Shown: piece after piece, positions 1-9,547 of the stretch
Position numbering within the stretch: the stretch's first letter is position 1
Layout: each line of letters starts with the position of its first letter
Assembly (NCBI GenBank): GCA_003996215.1
Contig: QJPP01002921.1
Coordinates: 29,593-93,592, forward strand
DNA from: Jaltomata sinuosa
Taxonomy: Eukaryota; Streptophyta; Magnoliopsida; Solanales; Solanaceae
DNA length: 64,000 nucleotides
Direction: 5' to 3'
Notes under the pieces: model-generated
Seen by the model: the letters and a program-made list of their open reading frames with translations, nothing else
Databases searched by the model: none
What the model was told of the DNA's origin: nothing
Translations under genes and position numbers: made by a program

Positions 1-1275
1 GTTCAAAATTCAAAACAACTAACTACACTTTACTTATTTTAAGTCACTAGTTCACAATTTCAATTAATGCCAAACTATCATTTACTTATTTTAGTCATAG
101 TCAAATTTTAACTTACTACACTTCACAATTTTAAGTCACTAGTTCAAAATTTCAACTAACAACTAACTACATTTTACTTATTTTAAGTCACTAGTTCAAA
201 TTTTTAACTTAATACAAACTATACTTTACTTATTTTATGTCACTAATTCAAATTTTAACTTAATACAAACTACACTTTACTTATTTTAAGTCACTAGTTT
301 AAAATTTTAACTTAATACAAACTACACTTTACTTATTTTAAGTCACTAATTTAAATTTTAACTTAAAACAAACTACACTTTACTTGTTTTAAGTCACTAA
401 TTCAAATTTTAACTTAATAAACTTCATTATTTTAAGTCACTAGTTCAAAATTTCAACTAACAACTAACTACACTTTACTTATGTTAAGTCACTAGTTCAC
501 AATTTCAACTTAATGCAAACTATCATTTACTTATTTAAAGTCACTAGTTCAAAATTTTAACTTACTACACTTCACTATTTTAAGTCACTAGTTCAAAATT
601 TCAACTAACAACTAACTGCACTTTACTTATTTTAAGTCACTAGTTCGAAATTTTAACTTACTAAACTTCACAATTTTAAGTCACTAGTTCACAATTCCAA
701 CTAACAACTAACTACACTTTACTTATTTTAAGTCACTAGTTCAAAATTTTAACTTACTACACTTCACTATTTTAAGTCACTAGTTCACAATTCCAACTAA
801 CAACAAACTATCATTTACTTATTTTAAGTCACTAGTTTAAAATTTTAACTTAATACAAACTACATTTTACTTATTTTAAGTCATTAGTTTAAAATTTTAA
901 CTTAATACAAACTACACTTTACTTATTTTAAGTCACTAGTTCACAATTTTAACTTACTAAACTTCACAATTTTAAGTCACTAGTTCAAAATTTCAACTAA
1001 CAACTAACTACACGTTACTTATTTTAAGTCACTAGTTCAAAATTTTAATTTAATACAAACTACATTTTACTTATTTTAGGTCACTAGTTCAAAATTTCAA
1101 CTTACTACACTTCACAATCTTAAGTCATTAGTTCAAAATTTCAACTAACAACTAACTTTTACTTATTTTAAGTCACTAGTTCAATTAACAACTAACTACA
1201 CTTTACTTATTCTAAGTCACTAGTTCACAATTTCAACTTACTAAATTTCACAATTTTAAGTCACTAGTTCATATT
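1..1275. repeat. Minisatellite array, 44-52 bp units
   Basis: About 25 tandem units, each opening with AAGTCACTAGTTCAAAATTT. Two length classes alternate irregularly: about 52 bp (unit tail reading CTACACTTTACTTATTTT) and about 44 bp (tail CTACACTTCACAATTTT). The array is already running at base 1, so its true left edge lies outside. Units differ by point changes and short indels, which suggests an old array. No ORF or transcription signal is visible in it. Confidence 0.93.
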
Positions 1276-1455
1276 TTCAGTTTATATGCATGATAATGAT
1301 GTGCCAAACACAATCAGTAGCCCAATGGCTCACAAATAAACCTATCGGCCCTGCACAGGCTCCAATCACTCTACAACATACATAACCAGCTCTATAATCG
1401 AGATATCGATGTCCGAGACTCACGGACATTCCCAAATAACCCACCATCCATAGAA
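1276..1455 (-). mobile_element. Broken gypsy LTR fragment (A-type)
   Basis: This stretch matches the LTR of element A at about 17160-17335. Shared landmarks are TATATGCATGATAATG, the 'cccaa(t/c)ggctcaca' block and the end CGGACATTCCC(A/G)AATAACCC. Both ends are missing, so it is a truncated LTR piece between the minisatellite and the duplicated block. Bases 1456-1500 match nothing recognised. Confidence 0.75.
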
Positions 1456-2857
1456 GGTCGGTAATTTTGAGGTCGGTATTCACAGTTTTTTTAGTAGTGT
1501 AAGGAACATCAAATGGTGTCATAAGCATGACATTAATCCTCGATAAGTTGGGGAAGATTATGAGATTGTGGATGATTAATGATGAGGTGGTGAAGGTGTG
1601 AGTATTACTACTCATAAAGGAGGAATTTTTCACGACCTAACTATCGGGCCGTGCGGACACCTACTCTAATCACCTAGATAGGAGAACCCTTACCACCCGA
1701 TCCAACAGGTAAAATGAGGAAATTGAAAGTAAAACATAAGAATATAGCCTTTTTAATACTGAAAGAAAACACTTACAATATTTAAATACAGTAAAACCTT
1801 TAGAACTTGAATACAACCCTCCACAGGAACTAGTCTAAGAAGGTACAAGAGCTCTAAGGAGAAATACAAAGTATAAAAAGAAGACATAACTTCCATCATG
1901 GAAACGAAGAGTAGAAGCTGCTGAAAATCATTGTCGCCCTGTACCTAAGAAACATCATTGATCCTGCAACCAGACTATACCCAAAAAGGTATAGCAAGAG
2001 TAGTATCAGTACAAACAACACTTACTGGTAGGCATCATTGGTCGACCCGAATCCATCGCATACCATCATATAAGAAATCAAGAGAAAATATACAATAAAT
2101 CACAAGAAATCAGTCTTTCATCATCCACCTTTACCCTCCATGATATTAACACTAAGAACTCATGCGTTCCATCTCAAGCCTTCCTACCTCATTTCGCTGC
2201 CAACTCCACCATTAGCAGACATTTCACCTTCTATCCTGGTTAAACCAACTGGTCACACATAACACTAGAACTTCCAAGTCACACTTAACACTAGGACTAC
2301 CTGACCAATTTCAATCCCGTAATTTACATTACTAACTAACCCTGTTAGTAGGTCTGTCACCCTGACTTAAGATCCTAAGTCAACAACCTTGACTCTTAGC
2401 CCACAATAATGGACTACCTGTGAGTTTTTGCATATTCAACCCCCCAAGGTTCCTTACCCTTGATATCCCGTCGATTCAAGCACTCACAAAATTCCAGTAT
2501 TGTTTCACTAAACCAGTCAACCCTAACTCCCTAGGAACCTTAGTCCCTCCAAGCTCACCCATATTTTACCCTCAAGCAATACACCTAAACACCTCTAGTC
2601 TTGTGCCCAACTAGCCCAGACATCACCGCTAGTCGATCCGTCACTCTTGTCAAAAATAAGGAATTCGAGTGTACGCCATTAACAGAATACTATCAGACAA
2701 CATGAAATAACCAAGTCCATATGACTATCAATAATACCCCCAATCAATAATCGGACTCAGTAACCTTATAAGTCATATCAAACTATTTAAGTAACCAAAC
2801 CACATATAATTATGTCACAACTTGCAAACCACCTGGACCTTCCAAGGATCCCTAGGA

Positions 2858-2906
2858 CATCATCTAGGCCATTTAACATAGTCCATCATCTAGGCCATTT
2901 AACATA
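2858..2906. repeat. 26 bp tandem duplication private to copy 1
   Basis: The 23-base stretch beginning CATCATCTAGGCC occurs twice, separated by GTC. The matching place in the second copy (about 12390-12412) has it once. The duplication therefore arose after the two blocks separated, or was lost from copy 2. Confidence 0.85.
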
Positions 2907-3009
2907 CGATTTTGATTTACAGAAGAAACCATCTTATCACTTAAGCACACCAACTCGGCCCTCAAGGACCAATAAATATATGTCAAGTAATAATAAATTT
3001 TGTCCCTCT

Positions 3010-3176
3010 TAGGAACTCAACATGTAAAGAACATCAATAACAGATAGATCTGGTTCACTCAAGGAACCAACATGTAAAGAACATCAATCAAAGATAAACC
3101 CAGTTCACTCAAGGAATTCAACATGTAACGAACATCAATAACAGATAAACTCGATTCACTCAAGGAACCAAAATGT
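3010..3176. repeat. Tandem 50-51 bp repeats inside S-type LTR (copy 1)
   Basis: Units start with AAGGAA(C/T)(C/T)CAA followed by CATGTAA(A/C)GAACATCAAT, at 3011, 3061, 3111 and 3162 (the last one partial). The same array is in the second copy at about 12519-12686. It is an internal subrepeat of the LTR. Confidence 0.85.
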
Positions 3177-3195
3177 AATATATAACAAGTAAACC

Positions 3196-3345
3196 CATAT
3201 CAGGCGTGGTACTTGAGCCAACCATTATAGAACCTATACCATGCGTGGTACCCGAGCTAACTGATAAGTATCCCATACCAGGCGTGGTACCCTAGCTAAT
3301 CAATATGTATTTTGTACCAGGTATGGTACTGGAGTCAACTAAATA
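3196..3345. repeat. Tandem 39 bp repeats with a palindromic core (copy 1)
   Basis: Four units of 39 bp are centred on ACCAGGCGTGGTACC-like cores at 3201, 3240, 3279 and 3318. The core is an imperfect inverted repeat (TACCA..TGGTA). The array is conserved in the second copy at about 12705-12850. It could be a U3 subrepeat with protein-binding sites; the role is inferred. Confidence 0.82.
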
Positions 3346-4237
3346 TCACACATAATCCAACAGTCAATAATTAATGAAAAAAATCACACTTGTACACCAA
3401 CAAGCAACAAAAGCAAGTTCATTTCACATAATTAACACCCGGATAATTAGACATTCACAATTTCATTCCCTAAGTATATAATGCACATACAATACTAAGC
3501 CACAGTTATATGAACACATAATTGGATTGGAAAAATAATAACCATCACCTACCCAATAATCGTGTTTATAATCCCCAATATTGAAATCCTGTCCGAAGAC
3601 TACTTCACGGTTTACCCTCTAAACACATATAATCATTTACCCCAACTCCGAACCCCCTTCCAAGAATGTGAGGGCATCTTAGGGAATTCATTTATTATTA
3701 TAAAGGACTTCAAAAACCTTCCTATTCATCTCACTTCCCTTAATTGAAGTATTCCCGACAACCCGCTACGACCTAGCAACTTATTCCCTCACAATATTTT
3801 TGGTTCTCCAAACTTAGCCATAATCTAGTTTCCTGCAATCTAGAACCACACACAAGTTAACAAGTAAAACAAACCCAGAATGAAAACTCATCACCCCGAC
3901 CCCATCATCCCCTATTCAATCAACGAGCCCGAAGGCCTAAGCATGAATCCTCCAGTTATTCTACACAATAGTATGCAAGAACATATGGGTCTACAACTAC
4001 TCAATTAAACTTGGCATCTCATCTGCTGCAGAGGTCTGAACACTGACTTTTGGCTCCGTAGAGGTAAATCCTGATGGAAAGTAGGCCTGGAATCCATGGG
4101 TTTTTACTCTATTCAAGCGAAAATCCTCCCTCTTCATTGTTCCCCACATTGGAGTTGCTTAGGAGGGATTTTTGGAGCAACCCTCGCCTATTTTTAGTTG
4201 AAGAGGGGAGAATAGAATTATAAAACCCATTTTTTAG

Positions 4238-4417
4238 CCCATGCATTTGCTTCTTTTGTAAACTGCTTTTGTACATGCATGTGAGAATCACAGGTATTAA
4301 CTGTTGCATATTTAATTTCTGCACATTTTTTATGTTGCACAAGTACACATGTTCTTTCTTTCTTCTGTTTTTCCTCCGTTTTTTATGAATTACTTTATTT
4401 TTTTCAATAAAATGCAG
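4238..4417. other. Intron-like sequence upstream of orphan exon
   Basis: T-rich, AT-rich sequence between the end of the duplicated block and the acceptor-like site at 4417. No homology is recognised. It fits intronic sequence of the truncated gene proposed at 4418-4585, but nothing proves it. Confidence 0.25.
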
Positions 4418-4585
4418 ACAATGAGACAACCTAATCCTCACGTATCACCCGTATCAAAATTGTATACGGGATCTTTTGAGTCTATCAGTCATAATAAGTG
4501 TTGCGGGAACGAATATTGGGCTACAAAAAGAGAGAGATATCGAAGCTCTTCTCTGGACATATCTTTGCATCAATATATCTGTTAA
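4418..4585 (+). CDS. Orphan terminal exon of an unrecognised gene (tentative)
   Basis: An open frame of 55 codons ends at TAA 4583-4585. It is preceded by a T-rich tract and an acceptor-like AATGCAG at 4411-4417, and the frame starts in phase with ACA ATG AGA. The peptide is charged and Cys/Ser-rich, with KCCGNEYWATKRERYRSS near its middle. It resembles no family I can name. Codon use looks more exon-like than the AT-rich flanks, and 4586-4700 has the look of a 3' untranslated region. No upstream exon is visible because the duplicated LTR block abuts at 4237. It may be a gene remnant cut by that insertion, or simply a chance ORF. Confidence 0.25.
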   Translation, partial: TMRQPNPHVSPVSKLYTGSFESISHNKCCGNEYWATKRERYRSSSLDISLHQYIC

Positions 4586-4855
4586 TGTCTTATTGCATCT
4601 TTAGCAAGTATATTATTCTGAATGTTCTCTCCTCAATTGAGGGTTGAATTTGTATGATTTAAATTGGCAGATTAATTTCGATTTGATAATATTAACCCTA
4701 TCAGCTAATATACATTTGTAAGAATGATATGATATACCTAATGCAATTTTTATTAGTTGTTACTCTACAATCTATTATGAGAGTGTACGAAGTATATTAT
4801 CCTTAGTAACCAAATAATCATGCAAAGCATCCAAAAATTAATCATCAAATGTTGA

Positions 4856-5062
4856 CGGGGGCGGAGCTACACTATCTTAAAGGTGGTCAATTGAACACTC
4901 TTCGTCGAAAAATTACGTTGTATATATAAGTTAAATATTATATATTAAAGGATAAATACCATACACTGACCACCCTTAGATAATTGAAAGCCCCAACTCA
5001 ACGTCAAAGGGTGTGCAGAAATGACATTAGTGTCGCGGGTTCAAATCCCGCTCAAGCAATTT
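4856..5062 (+). repeat. Solanaceae-type interspersed repeat (SINE/MITE-like)
   Basis: It starts GGGGGCGGAGCTACACTATC, the typical start of a widespread Solanaceae repeat. It contains the block TGTCGCGGGTTCAAATCCCG near 5034, which looks like a tRNA T-arm/B-box. I saw no A-box or full cloverleaf, so it is not a tRNA gene. The assignment comes from recall of similar repeats, not from a search. Confidence 0.5.
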
Positions 5063-5689
5063 CTTCTTTTTTATACCTTTAAACAATAGCTGTCCAATAC
5101 CATCTCAAAAGTATTCTTTCCAGATATAGTTAGTATATTATTAAAATGTTATTATTAAAGAAAAAGTTTTAAATTACAGTCTATTATTATAAGAAAATTT
5201 GACAATGAAAAATGAATTTCAATGTAACATCTAACTTCTATAAAGATATTTATAGTGAAGATTTTATCAATGCATTATTCATATTTAAATGTTTATACCT
5301 GAATTTTTTATCCCAATTAAATTTATAAAAATATTATTTCTAAATTTGTCAAGATTTTTCCCATGCATGAAGCACGGATAATTATACTAATTTTATTTTA
5401 AAATAAAATTCATTTGATTTGTTTCTTAACTTTTTTGAAGAAGACTATTAAAAATCATATCGTTTTCATTCGTCGAACGCTGCAGAAGCAGTTGATTGTC
5501 TGATCTAATCTTCTTTATTTTTATTTCTTTCTCTTTTGTTACTCTAACCTTTTGTCTTTACCGAACTTCTTTGAGTGACTTTCTTTGTTCAATTAATTTT
5601 CTTTAGTAAAAACCTAAAAATACATTCCAAATTGGTTGTTTGGATATGCTTTGGGGACAAACTAGCAAGTGGCAAAGATATATATTATA

Positions 5690-5792
5690 TAATTTTATTT
5701 AAAAAATTTGGTGCACCCACTCATTAAAAATTATTTATTTTAATTTTAAAATTTGAACACCCTTTGCTAAATCCTGCCTTCCGCCACTGAAT
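5690..5792 (-). repeat. Solanaceae-type repeat end, opposite orientation
   Basis: On the minus strand this begins AGTGGCGGAAGGCAGGATTT and continues with the 'gggtgttcaaattttaaaat' block common to Solanaceae repeats. It faces the end at 4856, so the two could be termini of one 0.94 kb element or two unrelated insertions. Bases 5063-5689 between them are AT-rich and show no gene. Confidence 0.45.
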
Positions 5793-5807
5793 GTGGGACC
5801 CCACTAG

Positions 5808-5813
5808 TATATA
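5808..5813 (+). promoter_or_regulatory. Candidate TATA box of the tetraspanin gene
   Basis: TATATA (context AGTATATAGCTATAAC) lies 168 bases upstream of the chosen ATG. It is followed by a CA-rich leader without an upstream ATG near the start. Spacing suits a 5' leader of about 130 bases. This is inferred from position only. Confidence 0.45.
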
Positions 5814-5975
5814 GCTATAACACAAGCACTCAAAACTCCAAATAAACAGAGCTACGCTGTCCAACACACTATAAACCATCACCAAGAAAAGCACATCTTC
5901 CTCACCAGCAAATTCCCAAAAGCAAAAATATCCCCTTCTTGTGTGAATTCAAGTTACAAGGCATATACAGGCAGA

Positions 5976-8900
5976 ATGTCTTTGAGCAATAACATAACAA
6001 CTTTCTTGAACTTCTTGGCATTCATGTGTTCCATCCCTATAATCGCATCAGGCACCTGGCTGGCTTCAAAGCCCGACAACGAATGCATCCACTGGCTCCG
6101 ATGGCCAGTCGTGTTCATTGGAATCGCCATCATGTTGGTTTCCTTGACTGGCTTTATTGGAGCTTACTGGAAAAAGGAAGGGCTTCTAGGTGTCTACTTG
6201 GTGTGCATGGCCCTTCTTATCGTCCTTCTCCTCGTACTCCTCGTACTCCTCGTACTTGCCTTTGTCGTCACGGGCCTAACCGGGGCTTATATGGTGCCTG
6301 GAAGGGCTTACCGTGAGTACAGGCTTGAAGGGTTTTCTTACTGGTTGAGGGATCATATTACCGGCCCTGATAATTGGGGGAATATTAGGGCATGTTTGGC
6401 TGATTCTGCTATTTGCCCTAAGCTTAACTATGAGTGTGTAACCGCAAAACAGTTCTTTGCTGCTGATCTCTCACCTATTCAGGTAATTAGATTCATACCT
6501 ATTCTTAATTCTCTTGATTTAATTTGTCATTCCCTGTTTCAAACAAGATGCACAAAGAAGGGAATGCAGTCAGTGGATTGGTGTTTGTAGAAAGTTTTAG
6601 AAACGAATACTCACTCCGTTTCAATTAGTTTGGATGGTTTTGATTTGATACGGAGTTTAAGAAAATAAAAGATTTTTGAATCTTGTGATATTAAACTAGA
6701 TATATGAAAAGTATCAAAATGTCATTTAATCTTGTAATCTTAAACATGTCATGTTGAAAGTTAAAGTTAACGAGTTATCATAAAAAAGAAAGAGGTTTTT
6801 AAACAAAATAAAAGGAAAAGTAAGACAAACAAATCGAAATGGAAGAAGTAAGTGGTATATATGGCCATGACCTCAGGTGTTGCATTAGAACCTTATTATC
6901 TATCTTATTTTTCAGGTACTCCCTCCGTTTCAATTTGTTTGGTCTATTTTGATTTGATACGAAGTTTAAGAAAGTAGAGAAGATTTTTGAATTTTGTGAT
7001 CATAAATTAAAAATATGTTAAACGTATCAAAATGCTCTTTAATCTTGTGGTCTTAAACATATCAGGTGAAAAGTTAAAATTAAAGTGTTGCTAAAAAGGA
7101 AAAGATACATTCTTTTTTAAACGAACTAAAAAGGAAGTAGGCCAAACAAATTGAAACGGAAGGAGTAATTAGCTTCATTTATTATGAACAGTTATTTGTA
7201 ATTATTATTTAGGTAATCTGATAGCGTAACTATTCTTTTACAATTTCAGCACAAACAGAGAGTACTATAATTTTAGGACGTAAAGGTTGGATAGTTCATA
7301 GCAGTTTATTTCCAAATAGAATGTGCTCGAGACTTTAGCACTTAAATCAATCTGGAATAGTTAGATTGTACATTGTCTTTAAGGTACAGGCATAAAAAAA
7401 AGTAACAAAGTAAATACATAAAAAGGAAAACGTAAACTTGACAGCATAACTTACTTTAACACTTAAATTTAACGGGCAATTAAATACTCTCTTAACAACT
7501 TTTAAGTGATTAAATACACCCTTAAAAATTCAATACCAGTCTCACAGTGACAAGTGTATTACACACACGCCACATCACTGTCAAATCAACGCCACGTCAT
7601 TGTCACGTCAAAAATTATTTTTTTTAAAAAGTGAACCCACTAATATATATTATAAATAAAAATTTAAAAATAATAACCCCCACCCCACTCCACCTCACCG
7701 CTTTCTTCTTCTTCTCCAAACCCCCGTCTCTTACTTCTTCTTCAATCATCCCTCCTCCCACCCCCACCCTTGCCCGCCTACTCTATTTTTTCTTCTACAA
7801 ACCCATCTGTTTCTACTTCTTCAACTTTCTCTCCCACCTCTACCATAACAATTATACTATGCTCAAGAATTAAATGATAAGAACAAAACGCACAGATTTT
7901 CAAAACTCAATTGCATAAAATTGATGAATAGTAAACAAGTGTGTAGCAAATAGAGAATTATATCCTACACATTAGCAATTATACTATGCTAAATAATTAA
8001 ATGATAATAATAAAGTGCATAAAATTTTAAATTCACAGCTTTTTATCCATGTTTTTCTTTTTTCTTGAGAAAATTGATGAAGTATGACAAAGATGGGTGG
8101 AGGATTAGAAAAAGGAGAAAGAAAGTGGAGCAGGTTGATTGAAGAAGAAAGGGGTGACTGGAGGGGGGATATTTTTTTCTCTTTCTTAAAAATATTGAAG
8201 TGCAGAGGTGGGGGTGGGGGGATTTGAACGGGAGAAAGGGAGTGGTTGAGGTGAGGGGGTGGGGGTTATGCAGGAGAAAGGGGGTGGAGGAGGTTTGATG
8301 AAACAAGGGGAGGGGTAGGGTATTTTTCTTTTATTTTTTAAATTTTTATTATATATATTATAATATTAATGGACCTTTTTTAAATTAAAAAAAAACGCGC
8401 CTTTATTTATTTATTTTCTTCTTTTTATGTCACGTCAGCATTAGAAGTGGGATTTAATCACTTGAAAGTTGTTAAGTGGGTATTTAATTGCCTGTGAAGT
8501 TTAAGTGCTAAAGTAAGTTGTGACGCCAAGTTTAGGGGGGTTTTATGTATATTCTCTTTATATTTTCCCTTCGTCCCAATTTATATGACATAATTTAAAT
8601 TTTGAGGGTCAAACAAAAAACTCTTTGACCGCGAATTATTCGTATGTCATTTAAATATTTTAAATTGTTAATTCTTATGACTTTACTTTTTATGTAGTTT
8701 CTAAATATATAAAATATTTTTGAAAAACCTTAAAGATTTTTTGCGCAATTCATGGTCTAAATAAAAAAGTTTGACTCTCGAAATTCAAACTATATCATAT
8801 AATTGAAACGGATGGAGTACATAAAAGCTGGTCTCTGACGATGTTTGTTCCTTTTTTTTTTCTTCTATCCAAGATGCTTGTTTGGCCCTTTAACTAGTGT

Positions 8901-9547
8901 TTCACAAATAAATATATTGTCTTACCACTTTATTCCCCCCTCACTCAAAAGAAAAAGATGGAGGTGATTTGTTTGGATTATAAGTATTTATTTGTAAGAA
9001 GGGCATTCTTTTATTTTTCATAATGTATATATAGAGAAAAGAGGAATAAAGAAAGAATTGGAAACCATGTAAGCATCTTTTATGTATTTCATGCGGCTCT
9101 ACATGAAAATTAACCTACCTTCCTTCAATTGAGTAACTTAAAAACTAAACACAAACAATGTTAATCTAGATGATTTTTTTTAGCTTTTCTTAATTGGGTA
9201 TTATATTCTCATTTTCTTGCCTTTTTTCTTCGTTAATTATATTTCAGTCTGGATGTTGTAAACCTCCAACAATTTGTGGATACCAATATATGAACCCAAC
9301 CCTGTGGATTAACCCAACAAATGCAATAGTAGATGTTGATTGCTTTATCTGGAACAATGACCCTAGTCAATTATGCTACAACTGTGATTCTTGCAAAGCT
9401 GGCCTACTGGGAAATCTCAGAAAAGAATGGAGGAAATCTAATCTCATTCTCATCATAACTTTGGTCATTCTCATATGGGTTTATCTCATTGGTTGTTGTG
9501 CTTACAAGAATACTCTAACTAAAGCAAATTCCAAAGGTCACAAATAG
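5976..9547 (+). CDS. Tetraspanin (TET8-like), two exons: 5976-6482 joined to 9248-9547
   Basis: Four-pass membrane protein of 268 aa, the usual plant tetraspanin length. Known tetraspanins organise membrane microdomains and exosome-like vesicles at the plasma membrane. Seen here: TM1 about residues 9-30, a short first loop, TM2 about 44-64, TM3 about 69-100, a large cysteine-rich second loop about 105-230, and TM4 about 233-252. The plant signature GCCKPP begins at residue 171, just after the exon junction, and LCYNCDSCKAGLL follows at about 211-223. The start at 5976 (MSLSNNITTFLNF) was chosen because family members begin this way; the upstream in-frame GTG is unlikely. The splice is CAG|GTAATT at 6482/6483 and TTTCAG|TCTGG at 9247/9248, phase 0, at the intron position I know for this family. 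No stop or frameshift. Probably functional. TM3 carries a short amino-acid expansion. Confidence 0.93.
6228..6254 (+). repeat. Three 9 bp repeats encoding LLV in TM3
   Basis: CTCCTCGTA occurs three times in succession and in frame, giving LLV LLV LLV within the third membrane segment of the tetraspanin. The resulting run of aliphatic residues makes TM3 about 30 residues, longer than usual. This looks like replication slippage. Confidence 0.9.
6610..6848. mobile_element. Stowaway-type MITE 1
   Basis: 239 bp between TA dinucleotides (6608-6609 and 6849-6850). The left end CTCACTCCGTTTCAATTAG mirrors the degraded right end AATCGAAATGGAAGAAG. The interior aligns throughout with MITE 2. Non-autonomous relative of Tc1/mariner elements. 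Confidence 0.85.
6919..7165. mobile_element. Stowaway-type MITE 2
   Basis: 247 bp with strong terminal inverted repeats: CTCCCTCCGTTTCAATTTGT at the left, and ACAAATTGAAACGGAAGGAG at the right. It is flanked by TA at 6917-6918 and 7166-7167. It lies 70 bp from MITE 1 in the same orientation and is of the same family. Confidence 0.92.
7414..8550. mobile_element. Fold-back (MULE-MITE-like) element in the intron
   Basis: Long inverted repeat. The left arm, from about 7414 (TACATAAAA, then AACTTACTTTAACACTTAAA), is mirrored by the right arm ending at about 8550. Homology extends inward through GCAATTAAATAC, GTGATTAAAT and CACGTCA, then through a C-rich arm (about 7675-7830) opposite a G-rich arm (about 8105-8325). 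The unpaired centre is about 7860-8040. No transposase is present. Antisense proline-rich ORFs inside are artefacts of the C/G-rich arms. Target duplication was not resolved. Confidence 0.75.
8563..8817. mobile_element. Stowaway-type MITE 3
   Basis: 255 bp between TA at 8561-8562 and 8818-8819. The left end TTTTCCCTTCGTCCCAATTT pairs with the right end AATTGAAACGGATGGAG. The interior is unlike MITEs 1 and 2 (blocks GGGTCAAACAAA and GTTTGACTCTCG), so it is a different subfamily. Confidence 0.85.

Larger units (their letters stand above)
1501..4237 (-). mobile_element. Duplicated block, copy 1: copia LTR piece plus partial solo gypsy LTR
   Basis: Nearly identical in direct orientation to 11034-13757. 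Bases 1501-1627 equal part of the U3 of copia element G's LTR. Bases from 1628 equal the right-hand three quarters of solo LTR S, in minus orientation. The expected terminal TGTCACGACC reads TTTCACGACC here. Homology stops at about 4237, so the last 450 bp of S is absent. The inner junction (GGAATT next to the LTR end) is the same in both copies, so this is a copy of an existing insertion rather than an independent insertion. Confidence 0.85.
6483..9247 (+). other. Tetraspanin intron 1, enlarged by transposons
   Basis: A 2,765 bp intron with GT and AG ends. More than 60 percent of it is recognisable insertions: MITEs at 6610-6848, 6919-7165 and 8563-8817, and a fold-back element at about 7414-8550. 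The remainder is AT-rich without ORFs. A pyrimidine-rich tract (about 9215-9245) precedes the acceptor. Confidence 0.88.

Noticed and set aside
2420..2614. 64-residue ORF identical to the one at 11953-12147
   Set aside because: Identity is explained by the DNA duplication; the peptide is low complexity and lies within an LTR.
3010..3345. CRISPR-like spaced repeats
   Set aside because: The units are imperfect tandem repeats without unique spacers, in plant LTR DNA.
5034..5062. Possible tRNA gene (GGTTCAAATCC block)
   Set aside because: Only a B-box-like T-arm is visible; no acceptor, D or anticodon arms pair, and it lies within an interspersed repeat.
6483..6590. Continuation of the tetraspanin reading frame past 6482
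   Set aside because: The family motif GCCKPP is found only after splicing to 9248; the read-through residues are intronic.
8043..8306. Minus-strand Pro/Ser-rich ORF in the tetraspanin intron
   Set aside because: It is produced by the G-rich arm of the fold-back element and has no domain.
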